Shown: positions 41,240-50,900 of the stretch, piece by piece
Position numbering within the stretch: position 1 is the stretch's first letter
How the letters are laid out: each line of letters starts with the position of its first letter
DNA from: an uncultured Lachnospiraceae bacterium
Lineage (GTDB): Bacteria > Bacillota > Clostridia > Lachnospirales > Lachnospiraceae
Assembly (NCBI GenBank): GCA_910589075.1
Contig: CAJUSK010000002.1
Location: forward strand, 20,827-84,826
DNA: 64,000 bases
Direction of reading: 5' to 3'
Notes under the pieces: model-generated
The model's input: the letters and a program-made list of their open reading frames with translations, nothing else
Told to the model about the DNA's origin: nothing
Databases searched by the model: none
Position numbers and translations under genes: made by a program

Positions 41240-42530
41240 AAAATCGGCAAAGAAAAAAAAGAAAAAGAGAAAAAGAACAAATAAACTGGTTCTTTTTCTG
41301 TCCGTATTCTGCACGGTCCTTACGGTTGGAGGAATCTTTCTGACACTCATTGCGGTAGGCAAGGAGACGGAAAAGGGGAATGGAGAAAATGAAGCCGGCA
41401 GGAAGGAAACAATGGGCGGAGAACAGATCCTTGCGCAGATGGTGGAAGAGACCGAGGAAAAGGCACAGGACGATGAAACGGAGGAGGCGCTGGATGAGAG
41501 CAGATATGGTGAGCTGCTCCGCGATCCGCAGCGCATGCAGGAGGAACGGATTTATGCCAGGGAAACGGCTTCGCCGGATGAGATTTTGATGGCCTTTGCA
41601 GGAGATATTCTGTTTGACCCTTCCTATGCGGTGATGGCAAGGCTTCAGCAGCGGGGCGGCGCCATTGAGGAGGCTTTTTCCGCGGATTTGCTGGCGGAAA
41701 TGCGGAATGCCGATATTTTTATGGTAAACAATGAATTTCCCTATACTGACAGGGGGACGCCTACCCCGGGCAAGCAGTTTACTTTCCGGGCGAAGCCGGA
41801 AAGTGCATCCTACCTGACGGAAATGGGGGTGGATATTGTTTCTCTTGCCAATAACCATGCCTACGATTACGGGGAGGTTTCCCTTCTGGACAGCCTGGAC
41901 ACGCTGGAGGCTATGGACATGCCCTATGTGGGTGCGGGCAGAAATCTGGAAGAAGCGGTGAAACCGGTGAGCTTTATCGCCAATGATAAAAAGATTACCA
42001 TTCTGTCGGCCACACAGATTGAACGCAACGATCATCCGGACACAAAAGGGGCGGGGGAAAATACGCCCGGCACATTCCGCTGCTGGAATCCGGACCGGCT
42101 CCTGGAAGAGATCAGAAAAGCCCGTCCGAACTGTGATATGCTGATTGTCTATATCCACTGGGGGACGGAGAGCCAGGCGGAAACGGATTGGGCCCAGCGG
42201 GATCAGGCGGTGATGATTGCGGAAGCCGGCGCGGATCTGATTGTGGGGGATCATTCCCACTGTCTGCAGCCGGTGGGGTATGTACAGGGTGTGCCGGTCA
42301 TATACAGTCTGGGCAACTTCTGGTTCAATTCCAAATCTCAGGACACCTGCCTTCTGCAAGTCCGGATACCGGAGAAAGGAGAAGCGGTGATCCGGGTGCT
42401 TCCTGCCAGGCAGTCAGACTGTCGGACGAAATTGCTGGACGGTTCGGAGAAAGCCAGAGTCATTCAATTCATCAATTCCATTTCGGACAGCGGAGTACTG
42501 GACGAGGATGGATATTTAAGTCCCAGATAG
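41220..42530 (+). CDS. CapA-family poly-gamma-glutamate-synthesis-type metallophosphatase
   Basis: It has 436 residues. A very basic N-terminus (KKSAKKKKKKRKRTNK) is followed by a membrane helix (LVLFLSVFCTVLTVGGIFL) and an acidic linker to about residue 110. The CapA fold follows: AFAGDILFDP near 118, VNNEFPYTDRGTP near 165, SLANNHAYDYG near 205, IVYIHWGTE near 305 and VGDHSHCLQPVGY near 345. CapA/PgsA proteins anchor or process polymers at the surface; calcineurin-type metal residues (D, N, H) are present. It overlaps the previous gene. The start at 41220 is preferred, with 41196 possible. Confidence 0.9.
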   Translation: MTVYTNKKSAKKKKKKRKRTNKLVLFLSVFCTVLTVGGIFLTLIAVGKETEKGNGENEAGRKETMGGEQILAQMVEETEEKAQDDETEEALDESRYGELLRDPQRMQEERIYARETASPDEILMAFAGDILFDPSYAVMARLQQRGGAIEEAFSADLLAEMRNADIFMVNNEFPYTDRGTPTPGKQFTFRAKPESASYLTEMGVDIVSLANNHAYDYGEVSLLDSLDTLEAMDMPYVGAGRNLEEAVKPVSFIANDKKITILSATQIERNDHPDTKGAGENTPGTFRCWNPDRLLEEIRKARPNCDMLIVYIHWGTESQAETDWAQRDQAVMIAEAGADLIVGDHSHCLQPVGYVQGVPVIYSLGNFWFNSKSQDTCLLQVRIPEKGEAVIRVLPARQSDCRTKLLDGSEKARVIQFINSISDSGVLDEDGYLSPR

Positions 42531-42543
42531 TGTATAAAAATGC

Positions 42544-42572
42544 TTGACATATTACGGCAGGTCTGCTATACT
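42544..42572 (+). promoter_or_regulatory. Promoter of rplJL
   Basis: TTGACA (42544-42549), 17 bases, TATACT (42567-42572). It starts 14 bases after the CapA stop, so rplJL does not depend on the inserted genes. Confidence 0.9.
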
Positions 42573-42584
42573 GGCAACGATTAA

Positions 42585-42656
42585 AAACCATGCCGAAGAC
42601 AGCAGGCGCCGGTAACGGACCGGCGTAAGGAAAACCGCCTGCCGAGGAAAGAGTTT
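42585..42656 (+). promoter_or_regulatory. Ribosomal protein L10 leader
   Basis: The block ATGCCGAAGACAGCAGGCG, a GCCGG/CCGGC hairpin, GTAAGGAAAACCGCCTGCC and GAGG is the conserved L10 leader with paired AGCAGGCG/CCGCCTGC. The L10(L12) complex binds it to repress the operon. Confidence 0.9.
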
Positions 42657-42667
42657 ACGTATGTTAT

Positions 42668-42696
42668 GCCTTTCTGTCTTTGACAGAAAGGCTTTT
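42668..42696 (+). terminator. Attenuator in the L10 leader
   Basis: Perfect 11-bp arms GCCTTTCTGTC and GACAGAAAGGC, then TTTT. Standing after the L10 leader and before rplJ, it is the likely attenuation stem. Confidence 0.85.
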
Positions 42697-42754
42697 ATAT
42701 TTTCGCAGAGACAATGAACTCCTTTCGGCACAAAATCTATAAGGAGGTAAAGAA

Positions 42755-43303
42755 ATGGCAAAAGTTGAATTGAAAAGGCCTGTGGTGGAAGAAATTTCCG
42801 AAAGCATCAAAGATGCCCAGTCTGTCATCCTGATCGACTATCGTGGACTGACCGTTGAGCAGGACACAAGACTTCGTAAACAGCTTCGTGAGGCCGGTGT
42901 AACCTATAAGGTTTACAAGAACACAATGATGAATTTTGCATTTAAGGGAACGGATTTTGAATCACTGACCCAGTATCTGGAAGGACCCAGCGCCATGGCG
43001 CTCTCTACAACAGATGCTACTGCACCGGCAAGAATCATCAGCAAATTTGCAAAAGAAGCGCCGGTACTGGAAATCAAAGGTGGTGTGGTAGAAGGCATTG
43101 CCTATGATGCAAAGGGAATCGCGTCCATCGCAAGCATTCCTTCCAGAGAGGAACTGCTTTCCAAACTGCTCGGAAGCATGCAGGCACCCATCGCAAACTT
43201 TGCACGCGTTATGGACCAGCTTGCTGAAAAAGGCGGCGCAGAGGCAGCCATGGCAGCCAAAGAGGCTGCTCCTTCCGCAGCGCAGGAGGCTCCTGCAGAA
43301 TAA
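42755..43303 (+). CDS. rplJ: 50S ribosomal protein L10
   Basis: It has 182 residues. The conserved RNA-binding N-terminus is VIDYRGLTVEQDTRLRKQLREAGVTYKVYKNT (preceded by SIKDAQSVIL); the C-terminal helix (AMAAKEAAPSAAQEAPAE), which binds L12 dimers, is alanine-rich and somewhat longer than usual. It forms the stalk base and represses its own mRNA. TAAGGAGGT precedes the ATG. Confidence 0.98.
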   Translation: MAKVELKRPVVEEISESIKDAQSVILIDYRGLTVEQDTRLRKQLREAGVTYKVYKNTMMNFAFKGTDFESLTQYLEGPSAMALSTTDATAPARIISKFAKEAPVLEIKGGVVEGIAYDAKGIASIASIPSREELLSKLLGSMQAPIANFARVMDQLAEKGGAEAAMAAKEAAPSAAQEAPAE

Positions 43304-43374
43304 GTCTGTGGCCTGAACAAGAGGAATGAGAAGAACGATACTTTCACAACAAATTTAAAATGGAGGAAAATAAA

Positions 43375-43749
43375 ATGGCAAAATTATCCGCACAGGAAAT
43401 TATTGATGCAATCAAAGAGTTGACCGTACTTGAATTAAATGATCTGGTAAAAGCCTGCGAAGAAGAATTTGGCGTATCCGCAGCAGCGAATATGGTAATC
43501 GCAACAGGCGGCGGCGAAGCAGAAGCTGCTGAAGAAAAGACAGAGTTCGATGTAGAGCTGACAGAAGTTGGCCCGAACAAAGTAAAGGTAATCAAAGTAG
43601 TACGTGAAGTAACCGGCCTGGGTCTGAAGGAAGCTAAGGATCTGGTTGATTCCGCACCTAAGACTGTAAAAGAAGGCGTATCCAAAGAAGAAGCCGAAGA
43701 CGTAAAGACCAAGTTGGAAGGCGAAGGAGCAAAGGTTACTCTGAAATAA
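43375..43749 (+). CDS. rplL: 50S ribosomal protein L7/L12
   Basis: It has 124 residues: N-terminal dimer domain (LSAQEIIDAIKELTVLELNDLVKACEEEFGV), hinge (GGGEAEAAEEK) and C-terminal factor-binding domain (NKVKVIKVVREVTGLGLKEAKDLVDSAP). TGGAGG precedes ATG 43375. A terminator follows at 43781 that probably allows partial read-through into rpoB. Confidence 0.98.
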   Translation: MAKLSAQEIIDAIKELTVLELNDLVKACEEEFGVSAAANMVIATGGGEAEAAEEKTEFDVELTEVGPNKVKVIKVVREVTGLGLKEAKDLVDSAPKTVKEGVSKEEAEDVKTKLEGEGAKVTLK

Positions 43750-43780
43750 CAGGAAAGCCTGTCAGAACAAGAGATAAGAT

Positions 43781-43828
43781 ACCGGGAAAGCATGGGGTTA
43801 TATACGGACAACTGCTTTCCCGGTTTTC
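43781..43828 (+). terminator. Terminator between rplL and rpoB
   Basis: Perfect 12-bp arms ACCGGGAAAGCA and TGCTTTCCCGGT around a 20-base loop, then TTT. In many bacteria this site is leaky and lowers rpoBC relative to rplJL. Confidence 0.8.
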
Positions 43829-43876
43829 GTATTTCAGTGAATCATGGCAGTTCATAAAAATTTTGGGAAATTTTTC

Positions 43877-43905
43877 TTGACGCAGGACTTTTCCTGTAGT
43901 AGAAT
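43877..43905 (+). promoter_or_regulatory. Promoter of rpoBC
   Basis: TTGACG (43877-43882), 17 bases, TAGAAT (43900-43905), between the rplL terminator and rpoB. A 90-base leader follows. Confidence 0.7.
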
Positions 43906-43997
43906 GGATAGTGCACTATTGTGGTGTGGTATGCTTATTTGCATGAAAAGATACTGTAAAGCAGGTTAAGATCATAGAAGAACGGGGTGAAATGTCA

Positions 43998-46900
43998 ATG
44001 GAAAAGAACAGAATACGACCCACTGCCGCAGGCAAGAGTGTACGTATGAGTTATTCGAGACAAAAAGAGGTTTTAGAGATGCCAAACCTGATAGAAGTTC
44101 AGAAGAACTCTTATCAATGGTTTTTAAACGAAGGCTTAAAAGAAGTATTCGATGATATTTCTCCGATTGCAGATTACAGCGGTCACCTGAGTCTTGAGTT
44201 CGTTGACTTTGAACTGTGCAAAGACGAGATGCCCATCAATAAAAACACCATTGAGAAATGTAAGGAAAGAGACGCGACCTATGCGGCGCCTCTGAAAGTG
44301 AGAGTACGTCTCTATAATAAAGAGAAAGAAGAAATCAGCGAACATGAAATCTTTATGGGCGACCTTCCTCTTATGACGGAAACAGGTACTTTCGTGATCA
44401 ATGGTGCGGAACGGGTTATTGTCAGCCAGTTGGTACGTTCACCTGGCATCTACTATGCCATCGACCATGACAAGATTGGCAAACGGCTGTTTTCCTGTAC
44501 TGTGATACCAAACCGTGGTGCATGGCTGGAGTATGAGACAGATTCCAATGATATATTTTATGTCCGTGTGGACAGGACAAGAAAGGTGCCGATTACCGTT
44601 CTGGTCCGTGCTCTGGGCGTGGGAACCAACGATGAAATCAGAGAGCTTTTCGGTGATGAACCCAAGATAGAAGCCAGCTTTTCAAAAGACGTTGCTGAGA
44701 ATTATCAGGAAGGTCTTTTAGAGTTATATAAAAAGATCCGTCCAGGCGAACCGCTTTCCGTTGAAAGTGCGGAAAGTCTGATTAATGCCATGTTTTTTGA
44801 TCCGAGAAGATATGACCTGGCAAAAGTGGGACGTTATAAATTCAATAAAAAACTGGCTCTGAAAAACCGTATTCGCCATCAGATCCTGGCAGAGGATGTG
44901 GTGGATACTTCTACCGGTGAAATACTGGCGCAGGCAGGTACGAAAGTGTCTGCAGAACTGGCTGAGACCATTCAGAACGCAGCCATTCCCTATGTGCTGA
45001 TTCAGACAGAGGAGAGAAATGTAAAAGTCCTTTCCAATATGATGGTGGACCTGACCAGTTTTGTAGATTGTAATCCGAGAGAACTGGGCATTACGGAACT
45101 GGTATATTATCCTGTGCTGGCACAGATATTGGAAGAATACGGCGATCAGCCGGGTGAGCTGGCGGATGCAATTAAGCGGAATGTACATGAGCTGATTCCC
45201 AAGCATATTACCAAGGAGGATATTCTGGCCTCCATTAACTATAATATTCATCTGGAATATGGCATCGGAAATGACGATGACATCGACCATCTGGGCAACA
45301 GACGCATCCGTGCGGTGGGAGAACTGTTGCAGAACCAGTACCGGATCGGTCTTTCCAGGCTGGAACGGGTGGTTCGTGAGCGGATGACCACCCACGACGC
45401 AGAAGAGATTTCCCCGCAGATACTGATTAATATCAAACCCGTACAGGCGGCGGTAAAAGAGTTCTTCGGGTCTTCCCAGTTGTCCCAGTTTATGGATCAG
45501 AACAACCCGTTGGGTGAGCTGACCCATAAGAGACGTCTTTCCGCACTGGGCCCCGGCGGTCTGTCCAGAGACCGTGCCGGATTTGAGGTGCGCGACGTGC
45601 ATTATTCCCATTATGGAAGAATGTGCCCCATTGAGACGCCTGAAGGTCCAAACATCGGTTTGATTAACTCGCTGGCAAGCTATGCGAGAATTAATGAATA
45701 TGGCTTTGTAGAAGCACCATATCGTAAGATAGATAAAACCGATCCGAAAAATCCCCGTGTTACGGATGAGGTAGTCTATATGACGGCGGATGAAGAAGAT
45801 AATTACCATGTGGCGCAGGCGAATGAGGCGTTGGACGACGACGGACACTTTGTCAGAACCAGCGTATCGGGTCGTTTCCATGAGGAGACACAGGAATATC
45901 CCAGAGCGATGTTTGACTATATGGATGTGTCGCCCAAAATGGTCTTCTCTGTGGCAACGGCGTTGATCCCATTCCTTGAGAATGATGATGCCAACCGTGC
46001 GCTGATGGGTTCTAACATGCAGCGTCAGGCAGTGCCGTTGCTTCTGACGGAGGCGCCGGTGGTTGGTACGGGTATGGAGCCCAAAGCTGCCGTTGACTCC
46101 GGTGTCTGTGTTGTAGCAAAGAAACCGGGTACTGTCAGCCATGTGGCCTCCAATGAAATCCGCATGGAGTATGACGATGGCGAGAAAGAAACCATTCGTC
46201 TGACGAAATTTTCACGAAGCAATCAGTCCAACTGCTACAATCAGAAACCCATTGTATTCAAAGGGGACAGAGTGGCTGCCGGACAGGTAATTGCAGACGG
46301 ACCGTCCACCTCCCAGGGGGAACTTGCACTGGGCAAGAATCCGCTGATCGGATTTATGACCTGGGAAGGCTATAACTATGAAGACGCCGTTCTGTTAAGT
46401 GAAAAACTGGTGCGTGACGATGTATATACATCGGTGCACATTGAAGAATATGAGGCGGAAGCCAGAGATACAAAGCTGGGTGCAGAGGAGATTACCTGTG
46501 ATGTACCCGGCGTAGGGGATGATGCCCTGAAGGATCTGGATGAAAGAGGGATTATCCGTATTGGTGCGGAAGTGCGTGCCGGAGATATTCTGGTGGGCAA
46601 GGTGACGCCCAAAGGAGAGACAGAACTGACAGCGGAAGAACGTCTGCTGCGCGCCATCTTTGGTGAGAAGGCACGCGAGGTGCGTGACACTTCCCTGAAA
46701 GTACCCCATGGTGAGTATGGTATCGTAGTGGATGCCAAAGTGTTTACAAGAGAAAACGGAGACGAACTGCCTCCGGGTGTGAATCAGGCAGTCCGCATTT
46801 ATATAGCACAGAAAAGAAAGATTTCCGTGGGTGATAAGATGGCAGGCCGTCATGGCAACAAGGGTGTGGTTTCCCGTGTGCTTCCGGTGGAGGATATGCC

Positions 46901-47861
46901 CTATCTGCCAAATGGACGTCCGCTGGATATTGTATTGAATCCGCTGGGTGTGCCGTCCCGAATGAACATTGGACAGGTACTGGAAATCCACCTTTCACTG
47001 GCGGCGAAAGCACTGGGATTCAATGTGGCCACACCTGTCTTTGACGGCGCCAACGAAATTGATATTATGGACACTCTCGATCTGGCCAATGATTATGTCA
47101 ATCTGGAGTGGGAAGAATTTTCAGAAAAACATAAAGATACGCTCCATCCGGAAGTGATGGAATATCTGTCAGAGCACAGAGAGCACAGGGAACTGTGGAA
47201 GGGCGTACCCATTACACGGGATGGTAAGGTGCGGCTGCGGGACGGACGTACAGGGGAAGAATTTGACAGCCCCGTTACCATCGGTCATATGCATTATCTG
47301 AAACTGCACCATCTGGTGGATGACAAGATCCATGCGCGTTCCACAGGCCCATATGCCCTGGTAACCCAGCAGCCTCTGGGTGGCAAGGCGCAGTTTGGCG
47401 GTCAGCGTTTCGGAGAGATGGAAGTATGGGCTTTGGAAGCATATGGTGCCGCCTATACGCTGCAGGAGATACTGACAGTAAAATCTGATGATGTGGTGGG
47501 ACGTGTTAAAACATATGAAGCCATTATCAAAGGCGATAATATACCGGCTCCGGGTATTCCGGAATCTTTCAAAGTATTGTTGAAAGAATTGCAGTCTCTG
47601 GGTCTGGATGTGAAGGTGCTGCGTGAGGATCAGACAGAAGTGGAGATTGTGGAGAGCATTGATTACGGTGAATCGGATTACCGTTATGAAATGGAGGGAG
47701 AGCCCGGTTCCTATGACCGTGAAGAAAAATCATTGGGTTCTATGGGCTACCAGAAGCAGGAATTTGATGACGACGGCGAACTGATCAGCACAGAAGAGGA
47801 AGATGATGAGGCATTCGAAGACGACTTCGAAGAGGAATATGAAGAGTCTCTGGATGAATAA
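43998..47861 (+). CDS. rpoB: DNA-directed RNA polymerase subunit beta
   Basis: This 1287-residue protein is full length for Firmicutes. The rifampicin region near residue 490 (GSSQLSQFMDQNNPLGELTH, then KRRLSALGPGG) keeps the Asp, His and Ser that bind the drug, so the enzyme should be sensitive; the Gly before ELTHK replaces Ser of Escherichia coli. The active-site region GDKMAGRHGNKGVVSRVLP is present near 950. The C-terminus is strongly acidic. ATG 43998 is seven bases after GGGGTGA; ATG 43992 is too close to it. Confidence 0.98.
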   Translation: MEKNRIRPTAAGKSVRMSYSRQKEVLEMPNLIEVQKNSYQWFLNEGLKEVFDDISPIADYSGHLSLEFVDFELCKDEMPINKNTIEKCKERDATYAAPLKVRVRLYNKEKEEISEHEIFMGDLPLMTETGTFVINGAERVIVSQLVRSPGIYYAIDHDKIGKRLFSCTVIPNRGAWLEYETDSNDIFYVRVDRTRKVPITVLVRALGVGTNDEIRELFGDEPKIEASFSKDVAENYQEGLLELYKKIRPGEPLSVESAESLINAMFFDPRRYDLAKVGRYKFNKKLALKNRIRHQILAEDVVDTSTGEILAQAGTKVSAELAETIQNAAIPYVLIQTEERNVKVLSNMMVDLTSFVDCNPRELGITELVYYPVLAQILEEYGDQPGELADAIKRNVHELIPKHITKEDILASINYNIHLEYGIGNDDDIDHLGNRRIRAVGELLQNQYRIGLSRLERVVRERMTTHDAEEISPQILINIKPVQAAVKEFFGSSQLSQFMDQNNPLGELTHKRRLSALGPGGLSRDRAGFEVRDVHYSHYGRMCPIETPEGPNIGLINSLASYARINEYGFVEAPYRKIDKTDPKNPRVTDEVVYMTADEEDNYHVAQANEALDDDGHFVRTSVSGRFHEETQEYPRAMFDYMDVSPKMVFSVATALIPFLENDDANRALMGSNMQRQAVPLLLTEAPVVGTGMEPKAAVDSGVCVVAKKPGTVSHVASNEIRMEYDDGEKETIRLTKFSRSNQSNCYNQKPIVFKGDRVAAGQVIADGPSTSQGELALGKNPLIGFMTWEGYNYEDAVLLSEKLVRDDVYTSVHIEEYEAEARDTKLGAEEITCDVPGVGDDALKDLDERGIIRIGAEVRAGDILVGKVTPKGETELTAEERLLRAIFGEKAREVRDTSLKVPHGEYGIVVDAKVFTRENGDELPPGVNQAVRIYIAQKRKISVGDKMAGRHGNKGVVSRVLPVEDMPYLPNGRPLDIVLNPLGVPSRMNIGQVLEIHLSLAAKALGFNVATPVFDGANEIDIMDTLDLANDYVNLEWEEFSEKHKDTLHPEVMEYLSEHREHRELWKGVPITRDGKVRLRDGRTGEEFDSPVTIGHMHYLKLHHLVDDKIHARSTGPYALVTQQPLGGKAQFGGQRFGEMEVWALEAYGAAYTLQEILTVKSDDVVGRVKTYEAIIKGDNIPAPGIPESFKVLLKELQSLGLDVKVLREDQTEVEIVESIDYGESDYRYEMEGEPGSYDREEKSLGSMGYQKQEFDDDGELISTEEEDDEAFEDDFEEEYEESLDE

Positions 47862-47952
47862 CAGTTGAAAACGGATAACAGTCCGGAGAAACCCAGCCGG
47901 TGGCGTCGGGGACATCCGGACTGTTACGGATAGTTTGGAAGGAGTGCCATAA

Positions 47953-50900
47953 ATGTCGGAAACAACAAACGAAATGTATCAACCCATGACATTTGATGCG
48001 ATCAAGATCGGATTGGCGTCGCCCGATAAGATTCTGGAATGGTCCCGCGGAGAGGTGCTGAAACCGGAGACAATCAACTACAGGACGTTAAAACCTGAGA
48101 AAGACGGTCTGTACTGCGAACGGATCTTTGGCCCCAGCAAAGATTGGGAATGCCATTGCGGTAAATATAAAAAGATCAGATACAAAGGCGTTATCTGTGA
48201 CCGCTGCGGTGTGGAAGTTACGAAGTCCAATGTCCGCCGGGAGCGGATGGGGCATATTGCGCTGGCAGCGCCGGTGTCCCATATCTGGTATTTCAAGGGT
48301 ATTCCAAGCCGGATGGGCCTGATTCTGGATCTTTCTCCCAGGGTGCTGGAGAAGGTGCTCTATTTTGCGTCGTATATCGTTCTGGATCCCGCAGGAACCG
48401 ATTTGCAGCCCAAGCAGGTTCTGACTGAAAAGGAATATCAGGATGCAAGAGAATCCTGGGGCAGCCGGTTCCGGGTAGGTATGGGTGCAGAAGCGATCAA
48501 AGAACTGTTACAGGCGATTGATCTGGAAGAAGATGCTCAGCAGTTAAAAGAAGCATTGAAGGATTCTACCGGACAGAAGCGTGCGAGAATTGTGAAAAGG
48601 CTGGAGGTCGTGGAGGCATTCCGTGAATCGGGTAACAGACCCGAATGGATGATTATGGATGTCATTCCGGTGATTCCGCCGGATCTGCGTCCGATGGTAC
48701 AGCTTGACGGAGGACGTTTTGCAACTTCCGATCTGAATGATTTATATAGAAGGATTATTAACAGAAACAACCGTCTGAAACGGCTGCTGGAGCTGGGTGC
48801 GCCTGACATTATTGTCAGAAATGAAAAGCGTATGCTGCAGGAAGCAGTGGATGCGTTGATCGACAACGGCAGAAGAGGCCGTCCTGTCACGGGTCCCGGC
48901 AACCGGGCGCTGAAATCCCTGTCCGATATGCTCAAGGGCAAATCCGGCCGTTTCCGTCAGAACCTTTTGGGAAAACGTGTGGATTATTCCGGCCGTTCCG
49001 TAATTGTAGTGGGTCCGGAACTGAAAATATATCAGTGCGGCCTGCCCAAAGAGATGGCCATTGAATTGTTTAAACCCTTTGTAATGAAAGAATTGGTGGC
49101 AAAAGGTATTTCCCAGAATATCAAAGCCGCGAAGAAACTGGTGGAACGGTTGGATACACAGGTATGGGATGTGCTGGAAGAAGTGATCAAAGAACATCCG
49201 GTTATGCTGAACCGTGCACCTACACTGCACAGACTGGGGATTCAGGCATTTGAGCCGATTCTGGTGGAAGGTAAAGCCATCAAGCTCCATCCGCTGGTAT
49301 GTACTGCTTTCAACGCCGATTTTGACGGGGATCAGATGGCTGTGCATCTGCCTCTCTCGGTGGAGGCTCAGGCGGAGTGCCGGTTTTTACTGCTTTCACC
49401 CAATAATCTATTGAAACCTTCCGACGGCGGGCCGGTTGCCGTTCCGTCTCAGGATATGGTGCTGGGAATTTATTATCTGACCCAGGAGCGTCCGGGCGCC
49501 AAAGGAGAAGGAAAGTTTTTCAGAAATGTGAACGAGGCTATTTTGGCCTATGAAAATAAAGCGATTACCCTGCATTCCCGCATTACGGCCAGAGTAAGCC
49601 GCAGGAACGGAAACGGTGAACTGATTACGGGCAATGTGGAATCCACTCTGGGACGGTTTATTTTTAATGAGATTCTTCCTCAGGACCTGGGATTTGTGGA
49701 CAGAAGCAAACCGGAGAATTTCCTCAAGCTGGAAGTGGATTTCCACGTGGGGAAAAAGGGCCTGAAACAGATTCTGGAGAAGGTTATCAATACCCATGGC
49801 GCATCCAGAACAGCGGAAGTGCTGGACAATATTAAGTCCACCGGGTATAAGTATTCAACCAGAGCTGCCATGACCGTATCCATTTCCGATATGACGGTGC
49901 CTGAGCGGAAGCAGCAGATGCTGAATGAAGCACAGATGACAGTGGATAAGATTTCCCAGAATTTCCGTCGGGGTCTGATCACGGAAGAAGAGCGGTACCG
50001 TGCGGTTGTGGAAACCTGGAATGAAACAGATAAAGAACTGACAGAAGTGTTGCTGGCAGGTCTGGATAAATACAACAATATATTTATGATGGCCGACTCC
50101 GGCGCCCGTGGTTCCAATCAGCAGATTAAGCAGCTTGCCGGTATGCGTGGACTGATGGCCGATACCACAGGCCGTACCATTGAACTTCCGATCAAGTCCA
50201 ATTTCCGTGAAGGCCTGGACGTACTGGAATACTTTATGTCGGCTCACGGTGCGCGGAAAGGTCTGTCGGATACGGCTCTGCGGACGGCGGATTCCGGGTA
50301 TCTGACCCGCCGTATGGTTGACGTGTCACAGGAACTGATCATTCGTGAAGTGGACTGCTGTGAAGGCCGGGGTGAGATTCCCGGTATGACTGTGCGTGCC
50401 TTTATGGATGGCAAGGAAACCATCGAAGGACTCAAGGACAGAATCACAGGAAGATTCTCCTGTGAAGAAATTAAAGATAAAGACGGGAATGTGATTGTTA
50501 AGAAAAATCATATGATCACACCCGGACGGGCGGCGCGTATATTAAGCATTGGCGTAACGCAGCAGGGTGAACCCATTGAAGCCGTTAAAATACGGACCAT
50601 TCTGGGCTGCCGTTCACATAATGGTATCTGTGCAAAATGCTATGGCGCCAATATGGCGACAGGAGAGCCGGTGCAGGTGGGCGAGGCGGTAGGAATTATC
50701 GCGGCCCAGTCCATCGGAGAGCCGGGTACACAGCTTACGATGCGTACCTTCCATACCGGCGGTGTGGCCGGCGATGATATTACACAGGGTCTTCCCCGTG
50801 TAGAAGAGCTTTTCGAAGCAAGAAAGCCGAAAGGACTCGCAATCATTGCGGAGTTCGGCGGTGAGGCTGAGATTCGCGACACAAAGAAAAAACGTGAAAT

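Noticed and set aside
42585..42696. Possible metabolite riboswitch before rplJ
   Set aside because: The conserved pairing and position are those of the ribosomal L10 leader with an attenuator.
44724..46142. 472-codon minus-strand frame inside rpoB
   Set aside because: rpoB is unambiguous; the antisense frame is a by-product of its codon bias.
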